Assembly: GCA_016735395.1 (NCBI GenBank)
Contig: JAERRO010000019.1
Coordinates: 1-35,868 of the forward strand
DNA: 35,868 bases
Direction of reading: 5' to 3'
From: Alphaproteobacteria bacterium
GTDB lineage: Bacteria; Pseudomonadota; Alphaproteobacteria; Rs-D84; JAERRO01
Made by a program: the position numbers and the translations under genes. Below, in pieces: positions 18,090 to 25,875 of this stretch (the stretch's first letter is position 1; every line of letters starts with the position of its first letter). Under the pieces are notes generated by a model. That model saw only the letters and a program-made list of their open reading frames with translations. It was not told where the DNA came from and made no database searches.

Positions 18090-18650
18090 ATGTCTAGAAC
18101 CGGAAGTATAATTTTAACTGTGCCTGAAGGTGTAACCGTAACTGTTTACCCCCAAGAAATAATCGCAGTCGGAAAATTAGGAGAAGATAAAATTTCTCTC
18201 GCTACGAAGTTTATGTCTGAAATTGATGTCAAATTAGAAGATGGCAAAATTTCTACATCTATAAAAAGTGAACAGAATAAATCTAAAAAAGAATATAAAG
18301 CCGTCTGTGGAACTATAAATAGACTTATCAATAATCTATTAGAAGGAGTTTCTACAGGATTTAATAAAGAAATTTATATGGTCGGTGTAGGATATAAAGC
18401 TGAAATAAAGGACGATCAACTGGTTTTAACCGCTGGATTTTCACACCTAGTTTATCTAGATATTCCTAACGACATCAAGGTAGAAGTTAATAAAAATAAG
18501 ACGGAATTTAATATTTCCGGTATAAATAAACAGGCTGTAGGTGATTTTGCAGATAAAGTTGTGAAAACTAGAAAACCTGATCCTTATGGTGGAAAGGGGG
18601 TGCACTATAAAGGTAAGCCTGTCCGTCGTAAAGAAACTAAGAAAAAATAG
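18090..18650 (+). CDS. rplF: 50S ribosomal protein L6
   Basis: 186 residues, slightly longer than the usual ~177. The two-domain L6 fold is recognised by INRLINNLLEGVSTGF, MVGVGYKAE, the LTAGFSHLVYLDIP segment and the C-terminal RKPDPYGGKGVHYKGKPVRR. L6 helps form the GTPase-associated region near the sarcin-ricin loop. An AGGAGGATAA ribosome binding region is the strongest in this operon. Confidence 0.96.
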   Translation: MSRTGSIILTVPEGVTVTVYPQEIIAVGKLGEDKISLATKFMSEIDVKLEDGKISTSIKSEQNKSKKEYKAVCGTINRLINNLLEGVSTGFNKEIYMVGVGYKAEIKDDQLVLTAGFSHLVYLDIPNDIKVEVNKNKTEFNISGINKQAVGDFADKVVKTRKPDPYGGKGVHYKGKPVRRKETKKK

Positions 18651-18659
18651 GAGACAATA

Positions 18660-19019
18660 ATGACTGTCAAAAAAATTAAGGCCTTCCGTCGAAGACAAAA
18701 TAGAGTAAGAAAAAATTCTCGTAGAATTAACTATGGAAAATTGAGACTCTCTGTTTATAGATCTAATAAACATATTTCTGCACAGATAGTAGACGATATT
18801 AAACAAGAGACTCTATTTTCTGCCTCTACTTATGAGAAAGATTTTGGAGATAAAAAAACTTGGAATGAAGAAGCAGCAGTATGGGTCGGACAGACTATCG
18901 CTAAAAGGGCTTTAGACTCTAAAATAAAAGATGTCTATTTTGATCGTGGTGGTTTTGTCTACTTCGGAAAAGTAAAAGCTCTTGCAGATAGCGCCCGTAA
19001 AGCCGGTCTGAATTTTTAA
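18660..19019 (+). CDS. rplR: 50S ribosomal protein L18
   Basis: 119 residues. [36 protein letters not shown] and the [20 protein letters not shown] ending are standard L18. L18 binds 5S rRNA together with L5. Ribosome binding site AGGAGA, 9 bp after rplF. Confidence 0.96.
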   Translation: MTVKKIKAFRRRQNRVRKNSRRINYGKLRLSVYRSNKHISAQIVDDIKQETLFSASTYEKDFGDKKTWNEEAAVWVGQTIAKRALDSKIKDVYFDRGGFVYFGKVKALADSARKAGLNF

Positions 19020-19034
19020 TATAAGGATTGATAT

Positions 19035-19550
19035 ATGAATAACGATAGAAGAAATAATAATAATGTGAATAATAGTCTCGAAGATCATGTCGTAGGTATT
19101 AAGAGAGTTTCTAAAACCGTAACAGGTGGACGAAGAGCTTCTTTTGCGGCACTCGTTATAGTCGGCGATAGAGCTGGACACGTTGGATACGGGACAGGAA
19201 AAGCTCTAGATGTTTCACAATCTGTAGAAAAAGCTAAAAGAAATGCACTAGACAATATGATCACTGTGCCGTTAAAAGACGATAGAACTTTTTATCATGA
19301 TATAACTATGAAAGTAGGGGCTGGAAAAGTACTCTTAAAACCGGCTCAACCTGGTAAGGGTATCATCGCCGGTGGAGCCATGCGATATATTCTAGATTTG
19401 CTTGGTGTGCAGGATGTCGTTGCTAAATCTATCGGATCTTCAAATCCGAATTCTATGGTAAGGGCAACTTTTAAAGCTCTAGAGGCTATGCAATCTCCTA
19501 GACAAGTAAATGCCATTAGAAAAGCACCCGTAAAAAATAAGGAATCATAA
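19035..19550 (+). CDS. rpsE: 30S ribosomal protein S5
   Basis: 171 residues. The dsRNA-binding N-terminal domain contains KRVSKTVTGGRRASFAALVI and GYGTGKALDVSQSVEKA; the C-terminal part has GKGIIAGGAMRYILDLLGV and the SIGSSNPNSMVRATFKAL block. S5 is at the mRNA entry site and influences accuracy. The N-terminal ~15 residues are Asn-rich, a small lineage-specific extension. The AAGGA ribosome binding site is good. Confidence 0.96.
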   Translation: MNNDRRNNNNVNNSLEDHVVGIKRVSKTVTGGRRASFAALVIVGDRAGHVGYGTGKALDVSQSVEKAKRNALDNMITVPLKDDRTFYHDITMKVGAGKVLLKPAQPGKGIIAGGAMRYILDLLGVQDVVAKSIGSSNPNSMVRATFKALEAMQSPRQVNAIRKAPVKNKES

Positions 19551-19552
19551 TT

Positions 19553-19738
19553 ATGAATACTATTACTGTAAAACAAATTAAATCTAACATAGGTAGAACT
19601 AAAAAACAGATCGCCTGCCTCAAAGGGATAGGTCTGAACGGCAAAATCGGTAAGACTAAAACTCTAGTCGATTCTCCAGAAGTTCAAGGGATGATTAGAA
19701 AAGTTAACCATCTAATAGAAATCGTAGAATCTAAATAA
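19553..19738 (+). CDS. rpmD: 50S ribosomal protein L30
   Basis: 61 residues, normal length. VKQIKSNIGRTKKQIACLKG followed by GLNGKIGKTKTLVDSPEVQG and a final IRKVNHLIEI are the L30 pattern. L30 binds 23S rRNA near L18 and 5S rRNA. It starts 2 bp after the rpsE stop, with AAGGAAT as ribosome binding site overlapping that stop region. Confidence 0.95.
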   Translation: MNTITVKQIKSNIGRTKKQIACLKGIGLNGKIGKTKTLVDSPEVQGMIRKVNHLIEIVESK

Positions 19739-19748
19739 GGAACAGAAT

Positions 19749-20312
19749 ATGCTAAATAATTTATCTGACAATAAAAACGCTAGACAAAAATCTAAACTGC
19801 TCGGTAGAGGTGTCTCTTCGGGAAAAGGAAGAACTTCCGGTAGAGGACACAAAGGTCAAAAAGCTAGATCTGGTGGGTTCAAAGGTAAAAAGGGTTTCGA
19901 AGGTGGACAACTGCCGATCTATATTAGACTGCCTAAAGTCGGTTTCAAAAATGCTATGTTTAAAGATAAAGTTCATACTATCACTCTAGAAAAATTACAG
20001 GAATTTGTAGACTCTAAAAAGTTGGATGCAAATAAGACTATAGATTATAACTCTTTCTTAAAAGCGAAAATCGTTAAACCGTCTGTTCATAAAATTAAAA
20101 TTCTAAATAGAGGAGAACTTAATGTTCCTCTGAAGTTAGAAGGAATTTATGCCTCTAAATCTGTCATTAAAATTATTACCGATCTAAAGGGTTCTATTTC
20201 TATCCCGGAAAATAAAAAGTCTAAGTCTAAATTTGAAAAGCAAAATAAAGAAAAGATTAGTAGAAGAGAAAAGGCTAAAGCTATATTAAACGAAAAAGAT
20301 AAAAGTAAATAA
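19749..20312 (+). CDS. rplO: 50S ribosomal protein L15 with charged C-terminal extension
   Basis: 187 residues; L15 is usually 144-165. The glycine-rich N-terminus is clear (GRGVSSGKGRTSGRGHKGQK, GFEGGQLPIYIRLPKVGFKN) and the core ends near residue 150. The remaining residues are dominated by Lys, Glu and Ser (KKSKSKFEKQNKEKISRREK) and look disordered. L15 is a late-assembly protein. secY begins 4 bp after the stop, as usual. Confidence 0.95.
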   Translation: MLNNLSDNKNARQKSKLLGRGVSSGKGRTSGRGHKGQKARSGGFKGKKGFEGGQLPIYIRLPKVGFKNAMFKDKVHTITLEKLQEFVDSKKLDANKTIDYNSFLKAKIVKPSVHKIKILNRGELNVPLKLEGIYASKSVIKIITDLKGSISIPENKKSKSKFEKQNKEKISRREKAKAILNEKDKSK

Positions 20313-20316
20313 AATT

Positions 20317-21639
20317 ATGATACTAGGTAGAAAATTTTTAGAAGGGTACGACGATTTGAAGAAGAAACTTCTCTTCATTCTCGGTGCTATAATTATTTAT
20401 AGATTCGGATCCTTTATCCCTTTACCTGGTGTAAATGTAGCGGCGGTATCAGGTTTTCTAGATTCTACCGGGGGAATTACAGATTTTCTAAATATGTTTA
20501 CAGGTGGATCGCTCGGAAGAATGACTATTTTTACTCTCAATATTTTTCCGTATATTACTAGTAGTATTATCATCAGTTTGTTAGTAGTGATTTCTCCTAA
20601 ATTAAAAGCCTTGAGAAAAGACGGTGAAGCAGGAAGGATTAAAATAAATCAATATACAAGATACTTGACGGTGCTTGTTTGTACTATTCAAGCTTTCGGA
20701 GTAGCCGTAGGACTAGAAAATTTGTCAGGAGAATTTGGAACTGCAGTAGTAAATGCTGGCCCCGTTTTTAGAATGACTACCGTTATCACTTTGCTAGGTG
20801 GATCTATTCTTATAATGTGGATCGCAGAACAAATGACTCAAAAAGGACTTGGGCAAGGTGCTTCAATGATACTTACTGTCGGTATTATTTCTATGTTTCC
20901 ATCGACTTTGTTTAAAATAATTTCACTGTTGCAATCAGGACAGATGTCTCTTTTTACGATTATTGCTCTGGCTTTAATCGCTATAGCCATGATAGCTTTC
21001 GTAGTGTTTATCGAGACTTCTCAAAGACGGATTCCTATATATTATCCTCGACATCTTAATGCTCAAACTGCACCTCAACAAAATAAGAGTTCATATCTCC
21101 CACTAAAAGTCAATATGAGTGGAGTTATGGGACCCGTGTTTGCTAGTTCTATTATGATGGCCCCTGTAGCTTTTTTGCAGATGTTCCCATCAGAAAGTAG
21201 TAGTTTTAGATTTTTTAAAGAACTGCTAGCATATGCTTCTCCGACATATATACTTTTATTCGCCTTCTTTATCACAGTTTTCGCTTTTTTATACACGAGT
21301 GTTATCTCTAATAGTAAAGATATGTCAGAACAATTAGCTCAATCTGGAGCATATATTCCTGGAGTAAGACCGGGGATAAACACTGAAGGATTTTTAAAGT
21401 TAACCTCTAATAAATTGACCGTAATAGGTAGTCTATATTTAGTTTTACTCTGTATCTCGCCTATTATACTTTCACAAAAAGAAGGATTTGCTTTCGTGCT
21501 AGGAGGAACTACCGTTCTTATTCTGGCTAATGTAATTCTTGACTTCGTAACACAATTGCAAACATACTTGCAGGCATACTCCTACAAAAATGTTTTCAAA
21601 CAAACTCAGAAGAAAAAGAGATTCGTTCAAAGAATCTGA
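20317..21639 (+). CDS. secY: Protein translocase subunit SecY
   Basis: 440 residues, the usual length, with about ten transmembrane helices. Signatures include the plug region (VSGFLDSTGGITDFLNMFTG), LNIFPYITSSIIISLL, MWIAEQMTQKGLGQGASMIL, the cytoplasmic loop RRIPIYYPRH and IPGVRPGINTEGFL. SecY is the pore of the SecYEG channel in the inner membrane; it would export the signal-peptide proteins of this window. It ends in TGA. Usually adk follows in this operon; here there is only a 78-bp gap. Confidence 0.97.
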   Translation: MILGRKFLEGYDDLKKKLLFILGAIIIYRFGSFIPLPGVNVAAVSGFLDSTGGITDFLNMFTGGSLGRMTIFTLNIFPYITSSIIISLLVVISPKLKALRKDGEAGRIKINQYTRYLTVLVCTIQAFGVAVGLENLSGEFGTAVVNAGPVFRMTTVITLLGGSILIMWIAEQMTQKGLGQGASMILTVGIISMFPSTLFKIISLLQSGQMSLFTIIALALIAIAMIAFVVFIETSQRRIPIYYPRHLNAQTAPQQNKSSYLPLKVNMSGVMGPVFASSIMMAPVAFLQMFPSESSSFRFFKELLAYASPTYILLFAFFITVFAFLYTSVISNSKDMSEQLAQSGAYIPGVRPGINTEGFLKLTSNKLTVIGSLYLVLLCISPIILSQKEGFAFVLGGTTVLILANVILDFVTQLQTYLQAYSYKNVFKQTQKKKRFVQRI

Positions 21640-21659
21640 TTTCTTTTGTCATCATTTGA

Positions 21660-21687
21660 TTGACTTTTGTAAAAATTTTTTTACTAT
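21660..21687 (+). promoter_or_regulatory. Internal promoter for the rpsM-rpsK-rpoA-rplQ (alpha) operon
   Basis: TTGACT at 21660-21665 and TACTAT at 21682-21687 are separated by 16 bp, in the gap between secY and rpsM. The box pair resembles the rpsL promoter (TTGACA, 17 bp, TACTAT). The rpsM start is 30 bp downstream of the -10 box. A strong AAAAGGAG ribosome binding site follows. Confidence 0.55.
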
Positions 21688-21717
21688 AGGTTATCATTTT
21701 AATTAAAAGGAGATAAT

Positions 21718-22098
21718 ATGGTTCGTATTGCTGGTAATAATTTACCTGATAATAAACCTATAGCTTACGGCTTGACCTATATTTTTGGTGTAGGATTAAC
21801 TACCTCCAACAAAATTTGTAAAGAACTAAATCTAGAAACTTCTAGTAGAATGAAGGATCTTTCTCAAGTGCAGATAGAACAAATTACTAGATATATAGAA
21901 GAGAATAAGATTATAATCGAAGGAGATTTAAGACGGAAAGTTTCTATGGATATTAAAGCCCTTCAAGATATTGGATGCTATCGTGGTATTCGACATACTA
22001 GAAGACTTCCCGTTAGAGGACAAAATACTAGAACCAACGCTAGAACCCGTAAAGGAAAAAGTTCTGCAGTGGCCGGAGCTAGTAAAAAAGGTAAATAA
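21718..22098 (+). CDS. rpsM: 30S ribosomal protein S13
   Basis: 126 residues. MVRIAGNNLPDNKPIAYGLT, a YIFGVGLTTSNKIC helix-hairpin-helix-like block, the DIGCYRGIRHTRRLPVRGQN motif and the basic TNARTRKGK tail are typical S13. S13 contacts the P-site tRNA and forms bridges to the 50S. First gene of the alpha operon here, apparently with its own promoter. Confidence 0.97.
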   Translation: MVRIAGNNLPDNKPIAYGLTYIFGVGLTTSNKICKELNLETSSRMKDLSQVQIEQITRYIEENKIIIEGDLRRKVSMDIKALQDIGCYRGIRHTRRLPVRGQNTRTNARTRKGKSSAVAGASKKGK

Positions 22099-22116
22099 TT
22101 TTAAAGGATATTATCT

Positions 22117-22500
22117 ATGATAGACAATAAAAAGAAGAAAAAAAATCTGCGGAAAGTTTCCGTAGGTATAGCTCATGTAACTACAACTTTTAATAATACT
22201 AAAGTTACCGTTACTGATCTAGCTGGAAATGTAATTTGTGCTTCTTCTTCAGGAACCGCAGGTTTCAAAAATTCTAAAAAGTCTACATCTTTTGCAGGTG
22301 GACTTGCTGGAGAACAATGTGGAAAAAAAGCCGTCGAATTAGGACTGACACATATTGATGTAAAAGTTAAAGGTCCAGGTATGGGTAGAGATAATGCTAT
22401 AAAATCTCTCGCAGCATCGGGACTCATCGTCGGGACTATGGTCGATACTTCTGCTATACCTCATAACGGGTGTAAACCTAAGAAAAAAAGAAGAGTATAA
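22117..22500 (+). CDS. rpsK: 30S ribosomal protein S11
   Basis: 127 residues. GIAHVTTTFNNTKVTVTDLA, GNVICASSSGTAGFKNSKKS and the invariant ending IPHNGCKPKKKRRV identify S11, part of the platform and E-site mRNA path. Ordinary length and position. The gap to rpoA is 34 bp with an AAAGGAAA ribosome binding site. Confidence 0.97.
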   Translation: MIDNKKKKKNLRKVSVGIAHVTTTFNNTKVTVTDLAGNVICASSSGTAGFKNSKKSTSFAGGLAGEQCGKKAVELGLTHIDVKVKGPGMGRDNAIKSLAASGLIVGTMVDTSAIPHNGCKPKKKRRV

Positions 22501-22534
22501 TCTTACTATTCTATTAAACCATAAAGGAAATAAT

Positions 22535-23566
22535 ATGCTTCAAGAAAACTGGAAAGCCCTCCAAAAACCGGAAGAAACTATCGTTAATAAAAACGACTTC
22601 GTAGAGAATACTTCTACGGTAATTCTGAGACCTCTAGAAAAGGGGATGGGACAGACTTTAGGAGTAGCTTTAAGAAGAATTTTGCTATCTTCTCTTCAAG
22701 GAACCGCTATTCGTGGTATCTGTATAGAAGGAGTCGAACACGAATTTTCAGTGCTAAATGGACTGAAAGAAGATGTCGTGAACCTCATCTTAAATCTTAA
22801 AGAAGTAATCTTTCAAGCTAAAGAAGTTGGAGATTATAAACTCTCTCTAGATATCAAAGGACCGAAAGTCATAACTTCTAACGATATCGTAGAAAGTAAT
22901 GAAGTTTCTGTCGTCAATAAAGAAGTCGTTTTATGCTCCATAGAAAAAGATGCATCTATTAAAATGGATATATTTATTACAACCGGAAAAGGTTATAAAT
23001 CTTACGACGAAAATAGGAGAGACAATGATCCTGTAGGATTTATGCCTGTAGATTCTATGTTCAGTCCTATCAAAAATGTAGAGTTAAATGTAAATACAGC
23101 CAGAGTAGGAGAACAGACTGATCTAGACGAACTAGAACTGACTGTGGCAACTAACGGTTCTATAACTCCGGAAGAGGCAATAGCTTTGTCCGCTAGAATT
23201 CTTGTAGAACAATTTTCTGCTTTAGTTAACTTCGATGATCCTATAGAGGAAATCGTAGAAGAAGAAGAAACACCGTCTTTGCCTTTTGATCCTATGTTAT
23301 TGAAAAAAGTAGAAGATTTAGAACTTTCTGTTAGAGCTAACAATTGCCTCAAAAATGATAATATCGTTTATATAGGTGAACTGATTCAGAGGACTGAAGC
23401 TAGTATGCTAAAGACCCCTAATTTTGGTAGAAAATCTCTTTGCGAAATTAAGTCGCATCTAGAAGGACTCGGTTTTGGACTCGGTATCGATGTACCAGAA
23501 TTCCCGAAATCTATTGAAGGTATCGAAGAACTAATTGCATCTATTAAAAATAGTTCTAAAAAATAA
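22535..23566 (+). CDS. rpoA: DNA-directed RNA polymerase subunit alpha
   Basis: 343 residues. The N-terminal dimerisation domain has the signature FVEN-initial strand and EKGMGQTLGVALRRILLSSL with GTAIRGICIEGVEHEFS. After an acidic linker (EEIVEEEETPSLPFDP) the C-terminal domain (~255-335) carries the DNA-contact helix ELSVRANNCLKNDN and the TPNFGRKSLCEIKSHLEGLG helix-hairpin-helix. Alpha nucleates polymerase assembly and recognises UP elements and activators. Lies between rpsK and rplQ, as in almost all Proteobacteria. Confidence 0.97.
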   Translation: MLQENWKALQKPEETIVNKNDFVENTSTVILRPLEKGMGQTLGVALRRILLSSLQGTAIRGICIEGVEHEFSVLNGLKEDVVNLILNLKEVIFQAKEVGDYKLSLDIKGPKVITSNDIVESNEVSVVNKEVVLCSIEKDASIKMDIFITTGKGYKSYDENRRDNDPVGFMPVDSMFSPIKNVELNVNTARVGEQTDLDELELTVATNGSITPEEAIALSARILVEQFSALVNFDDPIEEIVEEEETPSLPFDPMLLKKVEDLELSVRANNCLKNDNIVYIGELIQRTEASMLKTPNFGRKSLCEIKSHLEGLGFGLGIDVPEFPKSIEGIEELIASIKNSSKK

Positions 23567-23588
23567 TATAAATTAAAAAGGATTTTCC

Positions 23589-24107
23589 ATGAGACACGGT
23601 ATGAAAAGACGACATTTAAGTAGACCCTCCAAACAGCGAAGAGCTTTAATGTCTTCCCTAATGGGAAGTCTGTTTATTCACGAACAGATAAAGACAACTT
23701 TGCCCAAAGCTAAAGAGATAAATAGAGAAGCACAAAAAATGATTACTGTTGCAAAGAAAAATTCTCTAGATGCTCGGCGAAGACTTATCGCTATATTGCA
23801 CGATAAAAAAGTTGTAACTAAACTTATGGATGTTATCGCACCTAGATATAAAGATAGAAAGGGAGGATATTCTAGAGTCATAAAAGCAGGATATCGACTC
23901 GGAGATCACGCACCAATAGCTTTCGTAGAACTCGTAGAAAGAGATATAGAGGCTAAAGGTAAATTAGATAAAGAACTTCATGCAAAAAAATTAGAAGATA
24001 AAAAGCAATTAGATGCAGAACAAAATAAACAAATGGAAAAAATAAAAGAGACAGAAGATAAAAAGTATCCGAAGGCAAAAAAATCTATAGATAAAATTTC
24101 GTCATAA
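23589..24107 (+). CDS. rplQ: 50S ribosomal protein L17 with charged C-terminal extension
   Basis: 172 residues; L17 is usually 118-140. The core ends near residue 120 with DHAPIAFVELVERD, preceded by MRHGMKRRHLSRPSKQRRAL and the RYKDRKGGYSRVIKAGYRLG block. The last ~50 residues are almost only Lys, Glu, Asp, Gln and Ala, probably a charged helix. L17 sits near the tunnel exit. It is the last gene of the ribosomal cluster, and a strong terminator follows. Confidence 0.96.
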   Translation: MRHGMKRRHLSRPSKQRRALMSSLMGSLFIHEQIKTTLPKAKEINREAQKMITVAKKNSLDARRRLIAILHDKKVVTKLMDVIAPRYKDRKGGYSRVIKAGYRLGDHAPIAFVELVERDIEAKGKLDKELHAKKLEDKKQLDAEQNKQMEKIKETEDKKYPKAKKSIDKISS

Positions 24108-24119
24108 TAACAGATTTTT

Positions 24120-24167
24120 AAGAGAGAGTAGCGAAGGTCTAAAGTCCTTTACTTCTCTCTTTTTTTA
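24120..24167 (+). terminator. Rho-independent terminator of the ribosomal cluster
   Basis: AAGAGAGAGTA (24120-24130) pairs with TACTTCTCTCTT (24150-24161) with one bulged base. An inner AAGG/CCTT stem stacks on it, and seven T residues follow (24161-24167). It lies 13 bp after the rplQ stop. Confidence 0.85.
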
Positions 24168-24285
24168 TTGACCTATCTCATAATCGTATCGATCTTAAAA
24201 AGACTAGTAATTATTTTAGGCTATCTTCCATTAAACGAGTGATTTTTAGATTTTTGAATGATATATTTATTATAAATAGTTATGA

Positions 24286-24411
24286 AGATATAAAATCAAT
24301 CAAGATTTGATGGCTGTGGGTAATGCCATAGAACGGTCGCATAAAAACATATTAGAAGTTGCTAATCTAATGTTATCTGAACCACATTTTTCCTATCTTT
24401 TATTTCTATAA
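24286..24411 (+). pseudogene. Possible fragment of a phage Rha-like regulatory protein
   Basis: A short open stretch bounded by stops encodes MAVGNAIERSHKNILEV followed by ANLMLSEPHFS. The first part resembles the N-terminal pattern of the phage Rha/antirepressor family (valine-containing strand, then an HKNVLRDI-like helix). Only about 40 residues remain and no plausible start or ribosome binding site is present. This is a weak resemblance; the stretch could be chance. Confidence 0.3.
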
Positions 24412-24751
24412 TTAGCAATTTCTTTAATTACTTTGTGTCTAACTTTGAAGAGCTAGGTATCAAAAAACTAATAACTGTTTGTTATCAAAAACAAGTAAGT
24501 GATTTACTTGATACTAAAAAAGTTGGAAAAGGTTTTTATTTTGAATACACAGAAAATTCTTAATAATCGGTAATATTAATGCTATTACATATAAAGAAAC
24601 TTTTAAACTAATTGAAGAAAATAAAGCATGGTTGGGTATAAACCTTGGTAGGGGTATTTCTGGTTTCATTGTCCCAAAACATTATGAACTTTATGGCATA
24701 GAGTGTAAAATTGATAACTTGGGAAATAAAATAATTTCTCCAAACAATTGA
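24402..24751 (+). pseudogene. Remnant of an EcoRI-family adenine-specific DNA methyltransferase, catalytic centre deleted
   Basis: Two pieces in different frames match the family as I know it. Frame one (24402-24563) reads ISNFFNYFVSNFEELGIKKL, then GKGFYFEYTEN, and stops. Frame two (24554-24751) starts KFLIIGNINAITYKE and continues with ENKAWLGI, GFIVPKHYELYG and LGNKI before a stop. In intact members these blocks are separated by roughly 50-60 residues that contain the (D/N)PPF catalytic motif; that segment is missing and the junction shifts the frame. N- and C-terminal ends are also lost. No endonuclease gene is visible. It is the remains of a restriction-modification or phage-borne methylase. 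Confidence 0.7.
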
Positions 24752-24891
24752 TAGTCTATAAAATGATTTATCGTGAAAAGACTAATGTTATGGATTCAAT
24801 CTTTTTCTTACATATATTTTTTAAGCATCTTGAAGGGGACTTCCCATTTAGATATTTTAGGTTATAATCTATATTATGAGAAAGGTGTAAT

Positions 24892-25809
24892 ATGTATTTG
24901 AATGAAGTTGTAGATCAATTTCTGTCATATATGAAAAATGTGAGGAGGTTAGCAGATAATTCTGTTTTGGCTTATAAACGGGATTTGAAGCAATTTGAAG
25001 AATTTTTAAAAAAATACTATAGCCGTGATGAAATAGATATTAAAAGTATGACGAAAGTTTCTATTATGGATTTTAGAGCTTTTCTGTCTTATAAAAAATT
25101 AGACAATATTACTGCTACTTCTATTGCTAGGAAGGTCTCTGCTATTAGGGCTTTCTTTAAATATATGCTTATCTATCACAATATTAAAAATTCTGCTGTT
25201 TTAATCTTGAAGACTCCTAGAATTCCACAACATCTTTCTAAAGCCCTTGACTCTGAGACTTGTTTCTCGTTGATAGAAAATATAAAAAACCTCTACAACT
25301 TGGAGTGGCTCGTCAAAAGGGATCAAGCTTTGTTTATACTATTATATGGGGCAGGGTTGAGAATTTCGGAGGCGGTAGGTCTTAATTGTATAGATCTAAT
25401 CGATGCTCAAAGGAATAGACAGATCTCTATAATAGGTAAAGGTAATAAAGAACGACTCGTGCCGTTGATAGATACAGTAATCGTAGCTCTAGAACAATGT
25501 GTCGCAGTATCGCCTTTTTCTACACAATATAGCGATCCGATTTTTAGATCTTCTCGTGGATTAAGAATATCGCCTAGAACTTTTCAGATGGCCCTGAAAA
25601 AGTTGCAAGTCGTCGCCGATATCAGTCAAAATATATCTCCGCACTCGCTACGACATTCTTTCGCAACACAACTTTTAGAAAACGATGTAGATATTAGATA
25701 TCTACAAGAACTACTCGGACATTCCTCTCTGTCTACTACACAACGGTACACAAAATTGTCCTATCTGAAGATAAAAAGAGAATACGAAAAAGCTATGAAA
25801 AATAAGTGA
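24892..25809 (+). CDS. xerC: Tyrosine recombinase, XerC type
   Basis: 305 residues, normal for XerC/XerD. The SAM-like N-terminal core-binding domain (~1-90) precedes the catalytic domain. Expected catalytic residues are all present: Arg157 in YGAGLRISEAVGL, Lys183 in GKGNKE, His251 and Arg254 in HSLRHSFATQLL, His277 in LQELLGHSSLSTTQ and Tyr286 in QRYTKLS. The LQELLGHSSLSTTQ block is closer to XerC than to XerD. XerC with XerD resolves chromosome dimers at dif. Because it follows prophage or restriction debris, a mobile-element integrase is an alternative, but length and motifs favour the housekeeping enzyme. Codon choice in the first half looks different from the second half. Confidence 0.85.
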   Translation: MYLNEVVDQFLSYMKNVRRLADNSVLAYKRDLKQFEEFLKKYYSRDEIDIKSMTKVSIMDFRAFLSYKKLDNITATSIARKVSAIRAFFKYMLIYHNIKNSAVLILKTPRIPQHLSKALDSETCFSLIENIKNLYNLEWLVKRDQALFILLYGAGLRISEAVGLNCIDLIDAQRNRQISIIGKGNKERLVPLIDTVIVALEQCVAVSPFSTQYSDPIFRSSRGLRISPRTFQMALKKLQVVADISQNISPHSLRHSFATQLLENDVDIRYLQELLGHSSLSTTQRYTKLSYLKIKREYEKAMKNK

Positions 25810-25817
25810 GATTATTG

Positions 25818-25846
25818 TTGTAATTAAAATATTAATATATTATAAT
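25818..25846 (+). promoter_or_regulatory. Putative promoter of the cysteine-rich protein operon
   Basis: TTGTAA (25818-25823) and a perfect TATAAT (25841-25846) are 17 bp apart, about 30 bp before the first start codon of the operon. It lies directly after the xerC stop. No terminator is visible between xerC and this site, so read-through is also possible. Confidence 0.55.
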
Positions 25847-25875
25847 AGATTTATATATTTGTGGAGAGGATGAGT

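Larger units (their letters stand above)
24168..24891. other. Degenerate intergenic region between rplQ terminator and xerC
   Basis: About 720 bp with no intact gene. It holds the possible Rha-like fragment and the methyltransferase remnant described separately. From 24752 to 24891 nothing is recognisable except a TATAAT at 24863-24868, which could be the -10 box for xerC; no matching -35 box is at 16-18 bp. No tRNA or attachment-site repeat was found by eye. Confidence 0.7.

Noticed and set aside
21637-21639. Reassignment of TGA to tryptophan, known in some reduced genomes
   Set aside because: secY, rpsQ, xerC, protein 4 and the pseudouridine synthase all end in TGA at the expected family lengths, and tryptophans are encoded by TGG.
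24168-24891. tRNA or integrase attachment site near xerC
   Set aside because: No cloverleaf or direct repeats flanking the debris could be found by eye.
25861-25875. GTG at 25861 or ATG at 25870 as start of cysteine-rich protein 1
   Set aside because: The AGAGG ribosome binding site lies between them and is correctly spaced only for the ATG at 25876.
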